Shown here: in pieces, positions 1 to 7,257 of the stretch
How the letters are laid out: every line of letters starts with the position of its first letter
How positions within the stretch are numbered: position 1 is the stretch's first letter
DNA from: Sporosarcina sp. E16_8
GTDB lineage: Bacteria > Bacillota > Bacilli > Bacillales_A > Planococcaceae
Direction of reading: 5' to 3'
Assembly (NCBI RefSeq): GCF_017347095.1
Contig: NZ_JADPRZ010000038.1
Span: 1 to 34,968 of the forward strand
Length of the DNA stretch: 34,968 nucleotides
Notes under the pieces: model-generated
What the model was told of the DNA's origin: nothing
What the model saw: the letters and a program-made list of their open reading frames with translations, nothing else
Database searches by the model: none
Made by a program: the position numbers and the translations under genes

Positions 1-2
1 TC

Positions 3-44
3 AATCTCAAACGGATTAGGACGCTTATGAAGGAATCAGAGTAA
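3..44 (+). CDS. 3' tail of an unidentified upstream gene (partial)
   Basis: One forward frame is open from the window edge to a TAA at 42-44 and would encode the last residues LKRIRTLMKESE. A good rho-independent terminator starts 15 bases after the stop, which is why I read this as a real gene end and not noise. Too little is visible to name the product. Confidence 0.3.
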   Translation, partial: NLKRIRTLMKESE

Positions 45-58
45 GGAATACGAAAGGA

Positions 59-105
59 AAAGACGCTATTTCGTTCAATATCGAACGGAATAGCGTCTTT
101 TTTAA
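59..105 (+). terminator. Rho-independent terminator
   Basis: A 16-bp stem (AGACGCTATTTCGTTC pairing with GAACGGAATAGCGTCT, one G-T wobble) is followed by a run of T on the plus strand. It would end the gene whose tail lies at the window's left edge. Confidence 0.75.
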
Positions 106-184
106 TTTAGTCTCACTTACGGGATTTAAAAACGTAAGTTTTTCAGCGGCCCCCCTCCACGGAAAGGGTTTTTCAAATTGCCGC

Positions 185-1276
185 CTAATCCAATGCATCC
201 AATTGGCTTGTTATATAGTTTCCACGAGCCTCGATATAATTCAATATGAAATCCGGTTCTTTATCAAACACGTCGATATTGTCCTTTTCATAGGGATCCC
301 TTTGAACATAAGGCCTTATTAAATTATGCATGGCTTGTATTTTAGGTTGCATATAATCCACATTAAATTTGCTGGTTAGAATCTCTTCTAGCAGATTCTT
401 GTATTGTGTTCGAAATGTTTTCACATCGAGAATTCTCGCCGTTAGCGTATTGAATCCTTCGATTCTTAAATAATCTGCCCGCATGCTTTCTCCATCGACA
501 TCTCTTCCCCACGTCGCATCGTAATCCCAAGGGATAATTTCAAACAGACCCGTGTCCCCATTCTGGTAAAGTGCATAATTATGAACAAATCCATCGAAAT
601 TTTGAGTGCAAATAACCCCAGCAAGCCACCGGAGATACTTATCCACATTTACACACTTTACGATTTCATGCTCAAATTCCTCTCTAGGAATGGTATTAAT
701 GTTCATGATTAAGTCCTGTAATTGTTCATCAGCTTGTGCTGGCCCATACTTTTGTTCATAGCCTAATTTGAGCGATTTCTTTACTTCTTTACCAAGATCA
801 CTCATTAACGAAAAGTTAGCATCCCCATCAACTGCATAATAGAGCGGTCCTTCCGGCAAATGTCGATTCACCAAAAAATGTTCATCCACTGATTCTAGTT
901 CTAAATAAAGCCCTTCATCTTTTCCATTTAGTTTCAAAAATACGAAACGACAGTTGGGTGCCAGGCAACCGATTTCATTAAAAAAATCAAAAGATAACTT
1001 ATTTCTTAACAATGAAGGATCTTTAAATTCCGCATTCAAATGAACCTCTTTCGCGTTTCTATACGTGCTTGGTTTGGAGAATGAGAGTTGATACGACTTC
1101 TTGCGTAAATCTCGAATATGAGAGCCACGATATGCAATGTCGACTGCATATTTATTTTTATTGATTGTCAGTTTTGCGGCAACCGGATCCTCCACCCAAA
1201 TATCTTTTCGCAGTTCACTTACAGCGCTAGGGTGGATAAATAGTTGGTATTCAGGTAGTTTCATGCCAGCATCCAC
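185..1276 (-). CDS. cotH: Spore coat kinase CotH
   Basis: CotH is an atypical protein kinase of the outer spore coat; in Bacillus subtilis it phosphorylates CotB and CotG and is needed to assemble the CotH-dependent coat layer. The 363-residue length matches the family, and from recall the protein is closely similar to B. subtilis CotH over its whole length. The catalytic region is intact: D228 in QNFDGFVHNY and D251 in IPWDYDATWGRD fall at the positions known to be essential. The start is GTG at 1276, with AAGGGG about ten bases upstream; an ATG twelve bases further in is too far from that site. It is transcribed away from a CotG-like gene, the same pairing as cotG/cotH in Bacillus, so the substrate probably lies next door. 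Expression is expected in the mother cell late in sporulation, but I could not fix its own promoter. Confidence 0.95.
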   Translation of the reverse strand: MDAGMKLPEYQLFIHPSAVSELRKDIWVEDPVAAKLTINKNKYAVDIAYRGSHIRDLRKKSYQLSFSKPSTYRNAKEVHLNAEFKDPSLLRNKLSFDFFNEIGCLAPNCRFVFLKLNGKDEGLYLELESVDEHFLVNRHLPEGPLYYAVDGDANFSLMSDLGKEVKKSLKLGYEQKYGPAQADEQLQDLIMNINTIPREEFEHEIVKCVNVDKYLRWLAGVICTQNFDGFVHNYALYQNGDTGLFEIIPWDYDATWGRDVDGESMRADYLRIEGFNTLTARILDVKTFRTQYKNLLEEILTSKFNVDYMQPKIQAMHNLIRPYVQRDPYEKDNIDVFDKEPDFILNYIEARGNYITSQLDALD

Positions 1277-1365
1277 GTGATTTCTACCCCTTCCCTTTTA
1301 TCCTATTCGTATGTATTCAACTGCTCAACGTTACTCCAAACAGCTAATTATTTTTTACGTGTATG

Positions 1366-1413
1366 CATTTGTCTCTAATGCCGTAGGTACAACCGCGTAC
1401 TTTAAGGAGAGAG
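1366..1413 (+). promoter_or_regulatory. Sigma-K-like coat promoter, copy 1
   Basis: ATTTG at 1367-1371 is followed after exactly 24 bases by CGTACTTTA at 1396-1404, then AAGGAGAG. The second element fits a sigma-K -10 of the form CRTAnnnTA. The same block with the same 24-base spacing precedes the two following coat genes. No clear sigma-K -35 (AC) is seen, so the upstream GTTTG block may be an activator site. Confidence 0.55.
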
Positions 1414-1463
1414 GAAGGATTACAAAGTTCCTTTCTCCAAATAAGCGAAAAAGGAGGGCGGAC

Positions 1464-1667
1464 ATGTCACTATTTTTTGATGAAGAAATACAAAAAGTAA
1501 AGAAAAGAACTGATCGCTTAGGATTAGATAACTTAATGTCACAGGATCCTCGTGATACCAAGACGCAGGCGAACAGATACAGACGTGCTTCACAAACCCA
1601 AACATTCTCGAACAAAAATCAACATGATTCCGGAAAACGACCAAATAGAAGGAGAAATAGCAAGTAG
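1464..1667 (+). CDS. Mini CotG-like coat protein (67 aa)
   Basis: This short, very basic protein begins MSLFFDEEIQKVKKRTDRLG and carries the motif LGLDNLMSQDP. That aligns with the start of the CotG-like gene downstream (MSLLFNDDIQKAINKVVSLG, then LDNFMFQEP), and both resemble the N-terminus of B. subtilis CotG (DIEEAVKSAKKEGLKDYLYQEP). The repeat region of true CotG is missing: after the N-terminal module come only about 35 residues rich in Arg, Lys, Asn and Gln. The start at 1464 is set by AAGGAGG seven bases upstream; the open frame extends further upstream without a ribosome site. I infer a coat protein sharing a docking or assembly module with CotG, and a possible CotH substrate or partner. 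Confidence 0.7.
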   Translation: MSLFFDEEIQKVKKRTDRLGLDNLMSQDPRDTKTQANRYRRASQTQTFSNKNQHDSGKRPNRRRNSK

Positions 1668-1737
1668 GCTCAGTAATGTAGGACGCCACTACAATTGTAT
1701 GAGGGATGGACCCACTTAGCCTTATTTCCGAAGCTTG

Positions 1738-1790
1738 TGCGTTTGCCCCTTACACTTTTCATGCGGCCACGTACATTAAGAGGAGAGTAA
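1738..1790 (+). promoter_or_regulatory. Sigma-K-like coat promoter, copy 2
   Basis: GTTTG at 1741-1745, 24 bases, then CGTACATTA at 1770-1778 followed by AGAGGAGAG. It lies 99 bases ahead of the CotG-like start codon. It matches copies 1 and 3 in order, spacing and flanking sequence. Confidence 0.55.
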
Positions 1791-1876
1791 GGAGTTGTAG
1801 ATACTCTGCATTTATTCTGCAAAGAGGAATATGAGTAAATCTTCATTCTCTACCTACCAAGAAAGGAGGTTTTAAC

Positions 1877-2341
1877 ATGTCACTATTGTTTAATGATGAC
1901 ATTCAAAAAGCGATAAATAAGGTTGTTAGCTTAGGGTTAGACAACTTTATGTTCCAGGAGCCTTCCAGTACAAAAAACCACTCGGATGACGATTGCCGGA
2001 CATCTAGCTATGAACAGCGGACAAGTAGCGATCGACGTTCTTGCTGTACAAAACATTGGACTACCCGCAAAAAACGCAGTTGCTGTAAGAAACATCATAC
2101 TTGCGACAAACGACGCACATGCTGTACAAAAAAACGGACTTGCAACAAAAAACGTACATGCCACAAACGATGCACTTGTCGTAAAGAGAATTCACATCAA
2201 TCTTTTTCCTTTGGTCCACAACTCCCAAGCCAAAAGCGACGGGATTGCTGTGAACAAAAGCAAACAAACCACAAACGACGTCCTTGTTGCGAAAAAAAGC
2301 AAACAAGTCACAAGCGGCGCCCTTGCTGTGGTGGTTATTAA
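1877..2341 (+). CDS. cotG: CotG-like, cysteine-rich repetitive spore coat protein
   Basis: The 154-residue protein opens with the CotG N-terminal module (DIQKAINKVVSLGLDNFMFQEP) and continues into Lys/Arg/Cys-rich repeats: short units such as KRTCNKKRTCHKR in the middle and longer units like CCEQKQTNHKRRP near the end, closing in CCGGY. B. subtilis CotG has Ser-Lys-Arg repeats with few cysteines; here I count 18 Cys, many as CC pairs, and few serines. Homology to CotG therefore rests on the N-terminal module, the repeat character and the position next to cotH. Strong ribosome site AAGGAGG nine bases before ATG. It is probably a structural outer-coat protein; disulfide cross-linking is an inference from the Cys content. 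Several other frames are open across the repeats, which is a composition effect. Confidence 0.85.
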   Translation: MSLLFNDDIQKAINKVVSLGLDNFMFQEPSSTKNHSDDDCRTSSYEQRTSSDRRSCCTKHWTTRKKRSCCKKHHTCDKRRTCCTKKRTCNKKRTCHKRCTCRKENSHQSFSFGPQLPSQKRRDCCEQKQTNHKRRPCCEKKQTSHKRRPCCGGY

Positions 2342-2392
2342 TTAATCACCCTAGCACTCGCGGTCATTAAAATTCTCGCAAATAGATACATT

Positions 2393-2433
2393 CAAACCAA
2401 ACCCCCTTTCCACGGAGAGGGGGTTTTGGTTTG
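2393..2433 (+). terminator. Hairpin terminator after the CotG-like gene
   Basis: CAAACCAAACCCCC pairs with GGGGGTTTTGGTTTG around the loop TTTCCACGGAGA. The stem is long and GC-rich at its core; it is nearly symmetrical and could also act on the opposite strand. Confidence 0.6.
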
Positions 2434-2486
2434 TGTACTCGTCACATTCAATGGACTACAGCATTATTTATTTTCACACGGTAAAC

Positions 2487-2536
2487 GTTTGTCCCCTTCC
2501 TTTGTGGGACAGCCACATAACTTAAGGGGAGGGAAA
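2487..2536 (+). promoter_or_regulatory. Sigma-K-like coat promoter, copy 3
   Basis: GTTTG at 2487-2491, 24 bases, then CATAACTTA at 2516-2524 followed by AGGGGAGGG. The second element is a full match to the sigma-K -10 form CATAnnnTA. It lies 100 bases ahead of the start of the Cys/His-rich gene. Confidence 0.6.
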
Positions 2537-2623
2537 GATTAGTTACGAACAGCGATATGATTCTTAACAAAAGAATAGTTATCCACTTTCTTTCTCTTAA
2601 TCAAAGCGAAAGGAGGTTAGGGT

Positions 2624-2890
2624 ATGTCAACTTTCCCAACGAATAACAACCAAAATTCCGGTAAACATGGGTTCGATTGTAGATGTGGATGTGGTTCGCA
2701 CAAACCGCAACACAGTCATTCACAATGCTGTTCAGAGAGCAGACCGCAAAATACGTGTACAATCACATTCAGGCATACCGGAGAAAGTCGTGTTTGGAGA
2801 CCTGATACTGGTTGTAACCAGTGTAGGAATTCTGATCATCAACATTGCCACCGCAAGCACCATTCTTGCGGGTGTAACTTCGGGTTTTAA
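2624..2890 (+). CDS. Cys/His-rich small protein, probable spore coat component
   Basis: I do not recognise a named family. The 88-residue protein has about 11 Cys and 10 His, including CRCGCGSH near residues 19-26 and CHRKHHSCGCNFGF at the end, a composition seen in small coat proteins and metal-binding peptides. AAAGGAGG lies eight bases before the ATG. It is the last member of the coat cluster, has the shared coat promoter, and is followed ten bases later by a terminator. A second frame (2667-2906) is also open and would encode a hydrophobic segment, but it lacks a ribosome site and runs into the terminator stem. I prefer the first frame; metal binding or cross-linking in the coat is only inferred. 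Confidence 0.65.
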   Translation: MSTFPTNNNQNSGKHGFDCRCGCGSHKPQHSHSQCCSESRPQNTCTITFRHTGESRVWRPDTGCNQCRNSDHQHCHRKHHSCGCNFGF

Positions 2891-2898
2891 TAGGAATA

Positions 2899-2952
2899 TG
2901 GGCTAGCCCGTAAGTCGCAATTGAGCGGCTTGCTGGGACTAGCCCTTTTTCT
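2899..2952 (+). terminator. Terminator ending the coat cluster
   Basis: A long imperfect hairpin (GGGCTAGCCC on the left, GGGACTAGCCC on the right, with AAGTCGC/GCGGCTT inside) is followed by TTTTTCTTTTT on the plus strand. Confidence 0.75.
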
Positions 2953-3285
2953 TTTTGACACGTAGAATTCCACTAGATAGCAGGCACTTAACAAATAGAT
3001 TGTTCTTCTAACACCGCTTTGTCGCTAAATTTGCTCTTTATACTGGGGAGGTATACCACCTATATATTTTAAACAAATGAATACCAAGCTAATCTGAGCG
3101 AAGGCATCTTACAAGGGGGAGCCAACCGAACAACGTACGCAAAAGTAAACAACAATTCCAACGAACTAGACAACATTATCTGGAAACTTAGCAACGTCTA
3201 CACAAAACTTAACAACGTCCATCCCGATACCTAGCACCTTTCACACATTGCCATCTAAAATACAACACAACCTAGATTCCTAAGG
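2953..3285. other. Gene-free stretch between coat cluster and lcfB
   Basis: No open frame with a ribosome site was found on either strand. The right half repeats short phrases such as AACAACGT and ACTTAGCAACGTC / ACTTAACAACGTC, suggesting decayed repeats, but no clear unit can be defined. Confidence 0.4.
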
Positions 3286-3320
3286 TAAAAAGACCTCCCG
3301 TTAACAACACGGAGAGGTCT
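3286..3320 (-). terminator. Terminator of lcfB
   Basis: On the minus strand AGACCTCTCCGT pairs with ACGGGAGGTCT (one bulge), followed by TTTTT. It begins just after the lcfB stop codon. Confidence 0.8.
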
Positions 3321-3326
3321 ATCTAG

Positions 3327-4880
3327 TTAGATTTTCACTTGGTCTTTCAATGACCGTCTCAATATTTTTCCAGTCGTGTTTTTCGGCAATTCATCTAAAA
3401 ACTCAATTTGTTTTGGTACTTTATATTTCGCCAAACGAGTCGCACAGTATGCGATTAGCGCTTCTTTATCCTCTTTGACACCCTCTTTTAAGACAACAAA
3501 TGCATGGACTTCTTCACCGAAATCAGGATCAGGCAAGCCGATGACTGCCGCTTCGATGATATCACGGTGAGTGAATAATACTTCTTCAACTTCACGTGGA
3601 TAAACGTTATAGCCACCGACGATAACAAGGTCTTTTTTACGATCGACGATGTAGAAGTAGCCATTTTCGTCGCGTTTCGCCATATCCCCAGTGTACAACC
3701 AACCATCCCGGATAGCGGACTCCGTTTCTTCAGGCATTTTGTAATAGCCTTTCATGACATTCGGTCCGCGTACGATTAATTCGCCGACTTCCCCGTCTGG
3801 TACTTCATTGCCCAATTCATCAACGACTTTGTTTTCGACATTGATGATATTCGTCCCAATTGATCCTGGAATACGCTCACGATCAGTCGGGTTGAAGCAT
3901 GTGACAGGTGATGCTTCAGAAAGACCATATCCTTCCGAAATCTGTACATTGAATTTCTCTTCGAAATTATGCAGCAATGCAACCGGCAGTGATGATCCAC
4001 CGGAAATCGTTCTCCGAACAGTTTTGAAATCGCTCGGATCAGCGTCTGGGTACTGGTATAAGAAATTGTACATTGTCGGCACAGCCGCGAAAATCGTCGC
4101 CTGCTGTTCCTTGACGATTTTGAATACCTCTGCCGGGCTGAAGCGCGGTACCAGTAAGATTGTTGCACCTTTTACAAGTGGCGCATTGACAACAACTGTA
4201 AGCGCAAAGACATGGAATACAGGCAGCGTCGCTACAACGCGGTCATCTTCCGTGAAATCCAGGTAATCCGCTACATCGCACGCGTTTGAATACAGATTGC
4301 GATGTGTCAGCATTGCGCCTTTTGGCTGCCCCGTCGTGCCTGATGTATACAGAATGATAGCGGTTTCATTTTCATCCACAGCAACGGGCTCCTGATTAGG
4401 TCTTCCTGTAGCAATAAGTTGTGTGAATGAACGAACTTTCGACCTTACTGCAGCTGGAAGTGCGGCGATTTTCTCTGGTGTTTCCGGAACGGTTTCGCAA
4501 ATCACATAGTGCTTAACAGTCGGGAATGCACCCGCCGCCTGCTCAACTAATGGTAGCAGAAGATCCAGCGCGATAACCGCCTTCGCATCACTGTTATGTA
4601 TGATGTACGAAATTTCGTCAGGCGTGTAAATTGGATTAACTGGAATTGCTGTTGCACCAATTCGCATTGTCGCATAAAGCGATACCAGGAAATGTGGTGT
4701 ATTGCCTAGCAGAAATGCGACGTGATCCCCTTTACCAACGCCAAGGTCTTGAAGTGCAGATGCGAACATGGATACCGATTGATCGAATTCTGCATATGAT
4801 GTATCTTTCCCCATAAAGTGATAAGCCGCTTTTTCAGGCTGTGTCATTGCAGTTTCGTGTACTCGCGTAACTAAATTCAT
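3327..4880 (-). CDS. lcfB: Long-chain fatty acid-CoA ligase LcfB
   Basis: This AMP-forming enzyme activates long-chain fatty acids to acyl-CoA for beta-oxidation, at the inner face of the membrane. The 517 residues carry the family's signatures: P-loop-like LYTSGTTGQPKGAM, the SEGYGLSEASPVT adenylate motif, LYTGDMAKRDENGYF, and the C-terminal lysine region LPKNTTGKILRR. It closely resembles B. subtilis LcfB (YhfL), which starts MNLV; here MNLVTRVHETA is preceded by AAGGGGATG, so I place the start at 4880 and not 33 codons upstream, where the reading frame runs through the promoter. A perfectly spaced promoter and a FadR-type operator lie just upstream, pointing to induction by long-chain acyl-CoA. 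It is a single-gene unit with its own terminator. Confidence 0.95.
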   Translation of the reverse strand: MNLVTRVHETAMTQPEKAAYHFMGKDTSYAEFDQSVSMFASALQDLGVGKGDHVAFLLGNTPHFLVSLYATMRIGATAIPVNPIYTPDEISYIIHNSDAKAVIALDLLLPLVEQAAGAFPTVKHYVICETVPETPEKIAALPAAVRSKVRSFTQLIATGRPNQEPVAVDENETAIILYTSGTTGQPKGAMLTHRNLYSNACDVADYLDFTEDDRVVATLPVFHVFALTVVVNAPLVKGATILLVPRFSPAEVFKIVKEQQATIFAAVPTMYNFLYQYPDADPSDFKTVRRTISGGSSLPVALLHNFEEKFNVQISEGYGLSEASPVTCFNPTDRERIPGSIGTNIINVENKVVDELGNEVPDGEVGELIVRGPNVMKGYYKMPEETESAIRDGWLYTGDMAKRDENGYFYIVDRKKDLVIVGGYNVYPREVEEVLFTHRDIIEAAVIGLPDPDFGEEVHAFVVLKEGVKEDKEALIAYCATRLAKYKVPKQIEFLDELPKNTTGKILRRSLKDQVKI

Positions 4881-4899
4881 AAGTTCATCCCCTTTTGTT

Positions 4900-4917
4900 C
4901 GAATGAATAACCATTCA
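4900..4917 (-). promoter_or_regulatory. FadR operator of lcfB
   Basis: CGAATGAATAACCATTCA is an inverted repeat that matches the Bacillus FadR box TGAATGAMTANTCATTCA at all but two positions. It lies between the -10 element and the ribosome site, where a bound repressor would block transcription. FadR repression of beta-oxidation genes, relieved by acyl-CoA, is established in B. subtilis. Confidence 0.8.
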
Positions 4918-4932
4918 TTGTTCACCATAATC

Positions 4933-4961
4933 ATTATATAAGAAAAGTTCTGAAAAATCAA
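4933..4961 (-). promoter_or_regulatory. Sigma-A promoter of lcfB
   Basis: On the minus strand TTGATT (4956-4961) and TATAAT (4933-4938) are separated by 17 bases. The FadR operator begins 15 bases downstream of the -10 element. Confidence 0.8.
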
Positions 4962-4999
4962 CAGATTAGTAGAGTGCATGAATCACTCGTAAGAGAAGC

Positions 5000-5310
5000 G
5001 TAAAAGTATCCATTTCCACTTGTTCGTTTTCGGCTTGCTTTGGACAAAATGATCCCGACATCTTTACAGAGAGTTACGAATAGCCACCATACGATTAACG
5101 AAAAAACTGCTTAGGAATGCGACAAATCCTCATCCCTAAGCAGTAAGAAACCCCGATAGAGGAATGAACTGCAATTCCTCCCGAGTGATGTAGTAGCTGT
5201 TCAGTCCATAGCAATCCAAGCAGCTGTACATAGAGTACCTAGTGGTTAAGCACAAATGTAAGCAGTCATTTACTGGTTAATCAACACGCGAGATATACGA
5301 ACATAGTAAA
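5000..5310 (+). repeat. Dispersed intergenic repeat, family 2, copy A
   Basis: Shares long stretches with the region at 29231-29312 and 29728-29938: CCACCATACGATTAACGAA, a hairpin with loop region ATGCGACAAA, and GGTTAATCAACA near the right end. The hairpin here (5107-5143) pairs CTGCTTAGG with CCTAAGCAG; in the other copy different bases pair at the same place. The copy fills the space between lcfB and the permease gene. Confidence 0.6.
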
Positions 5311-5322
5311 GCATTAGAAACA

Positions 5323-7257
5323 TCAAGCCGACGCTTTAATATGCGCCAGATAACGCCAGCGTATTAAATAGAAATAAAAGATCTGCATTAGCGTAAATCC
5401 GGCAAGAACGAAGACTAGTTCTTTTACAATCGAAATTTCCGCAAGTGCATCCCAAATTACTTGTAACGATAGAAATGCGAATGAACTATGAACAAATGCA
5501 ACTCCCCACGGGAAGAAAAACTGCGGGATTAATTGCCGATTGACAATCTTCTTGAACTCGCGATCCGTGATACCCATACGTCTCAAGACATCGAACTGTT
5601 TCCGATCACTTTCGAGCGATGTATACAGTCTGAAATAGATGAAGCTTCCTGCCGCCAGGAAAAATACGGCCGCCAGTAGTAATCCAATGAATAATAACAG
5701 TGAAAATGTCGTTCGGATGACCGAATAATTCAAGCCAGGATTTTCAAATGAATACGGTAAATTACTGGATTCATCTGCAAGAAATGATTCCGCAACCTTA
5801 GCATCAATGGTTAAGCCGATTTCCTGTGTATTTTGCCAATCAGGAACATTGAACGCATAGTAGGTAAATGACTTCCCGCCTTGAGTCAGTCCTTTCTCAA
5901 AGACCAAGTCGTAATCTGCATCGTTCAATATGATAGCGTTCGTTGCAATCGAGTATGACGAAAATAAATGATATGGATAGGCCCCGTCTATCTTAACGCG
6001 GACGTTACTTTCTTTGAGTAGCGTTGTCACAGTTCGATTCTTCAGCTGGCCATATGACGAAGCAGAGGGTGGTAGGAAAACAGCCTCGCCTTTTTTCATG
6101 TCAATCGCTTGATAACCAAACGACTTAGCAAGTATATTCACATTGGATAGCTTCAGTATCGCAACGGCGTTCTCTGTAAACGTCGAAGTCTGTTCAAACA
6201 CCTGGAACCGGACAAGTGAATAATCGATCTGCTCCGCATTCAATTCATCAATAAGCTGTGCGATATGTTTTTTTTCAAGTTCGTTCTCTGGCTCACTCTT
6301 GTAAACAAGACCTAGCGGATGCATTTCATGGTACTGGGATGCAAACGAAGTAAGCGATGCAAGTATGCCAACCGACATGAACGCTACAGTGGACACGATT
6401 GTCACGATGAAAAACATGCGCGCATTTTCACGCAGCCGCACGACACCTTCAGATATCGACAGCAACCAATAATGATGCCAATACAATCTTTTTTGATCGC
6501 GAAGCTTATGAAGGAGCATGGGTAATGAATCCGTGAAAAAGTAAAAGGTCCCGACTGTTGCAAGTGGTGGCAAGAAAAATATTAAGCCGATAACGACGGA
6601 ATTCGTTGTCGATGCAGCCATGATATAGGACATAGCAAGGAACAGTAATCCAAGATAACCACGCGGTTTTGAATAGCCGTACGCCCCTCGACTTCCTGCA
6701 TCTCCTTGGATGAGCTCAGCCACCTCCCCCGTCCGAATGAACACAGGTGCGACATACGAAATCAAAATAAAGAGACTCATAAAAGCACCAATTGTCAGTG
6801 CGAATGGTTCCCATGATAAATAGAGTGGCAAAGCTGGCAAAAGAACGATTTCCCGTATAATCATAAAAAAGAATTTCGAAAACATAAACCCGAGAATAGT
6901 CCCCGCCACAATAGCTGCAACCCCAATAATCATTGTCTCAATGAAAATAAGTCGTTTCAATTGTCGCTTCTCCATCCCTAAATGCAGCAAGATCCCAAAC
7001 TCCTTGGATCTTGCCTGAAGAAATGCCCGCATGGAATAAAACAAGAAAAACACAGTGAAAATATACAAAATAATTTCCGCGATAACCATGCCCATAAATG
7101 CAATTTCTTGAACAAAGCGATTTTCTATGGATGGATGAAACAACAGCATAGAATAGAGGAAAAATACCATAACTGAGAAAACGCTTGCCATGAAAAACGC
7201 AGTGTATACACGTCTATTTCGAATGACATTACGGTAGGCGAACTGACGAAAGGTCAT
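5323..7257 (-). CDS. BceB/YxdM-type ABC transporter permease
   Basis: Permease of a peptide-antibiotic detoxification transporter. The 644 residues show the BceB layout: a first membrane segment after RNVIRNRRVYTAFF, three more membrane segments by residue ~240, a segment near 285-305, a large extracellular domain of about 200 residues (roughly 315-520) and three C-terminal segments. That extracellular domain is the part that contacts the antibiotic-target complex in characterised members. The start at 7257 (MTFRQFAYRNV) is chosen because GGGGGG lies seven bases upstream; ATGs further upstream are too close to it. It overlaps the ATPase gene by 29 bases and is the last gene of the operon. It resembles YxdM more than BceB at the N-terminus, from recall. 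The substrate cannot be told from sequence. Confidence 0.88.
   Translation of the reverse strand: MTFRQFAYRNVIRNRRVYTAFFMASVFSVMVFFLYSMLLFHPSIENRFVQEIAFMGMVIAEIILYIFTVFFLFYSMRAFLQARSKEFGILLHLGMEKRQLKRLIFIETMIIGVAAIVAGTILGFMFSKFFFMIIREIVLLPALPLYLSWEPFALTIGAFMSLFILISYVAPVFIRTGEVAELIQGDAGSRGAYGYSKPRGYLGLLFLAMSYIMAASTTNSVVIGLIFFLPPLATVGTFYFFTDSLPMLLHKLRDQKRLYWHHYWLLSISEGVVRLRENARMFFIVTIVSTVAFMSVGILASLTSFASQYHEMHPLGLVYKSEPENELEKKHIAQLIDELNAEQIDYSLVRFQVFEQTSTFTENAVAILKLSNVNILAKSFGYQAIDMKKGEAVFLPPSASSYGQLKNRTVTTLLKESNVRVKIDGAYPYHLFSSYSIATNAIILNDADYDLVFEKGLTQGGKSFTYYAFNVPDWQNTQEIGLTIDAKVAESFLADESSNLPYSFENPGLNYSVIRTTFSLLLFIGLLLAAVFFLAAGSFIYFRLYTSLESDRKQFDVLRRMGITDREFKKIVNRQLIPQFFFPWGVAFVHSSFAFLSLQVIWDALAEISIVKELVFVLAGFTLMQIFYFYLIRWRYLAHIKASA

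Noticed and set aside
140..184. Terminator of cotH on the minus strand
   Set aside because: A GC-rich hairpin (CCCTTTCC/GGAGGGGG with wobbles) can be drawn, but it starts at the stop codon and lacks a proper T run; too weak to annotate.
1937..2345. Alternative open frames on both strands across the CotG-like gene
   Set aside because: They follow from the repeated A/C-rich codons; only the forward frame from 1877 has a ribosome site, CotG N-terminal similarity and the coat promoter.
4881..4979. Longer N-terminus of LcfB from 4979
   Set aside because: The extension covers the promoter and FadR operator, and homologues begin MNLV.
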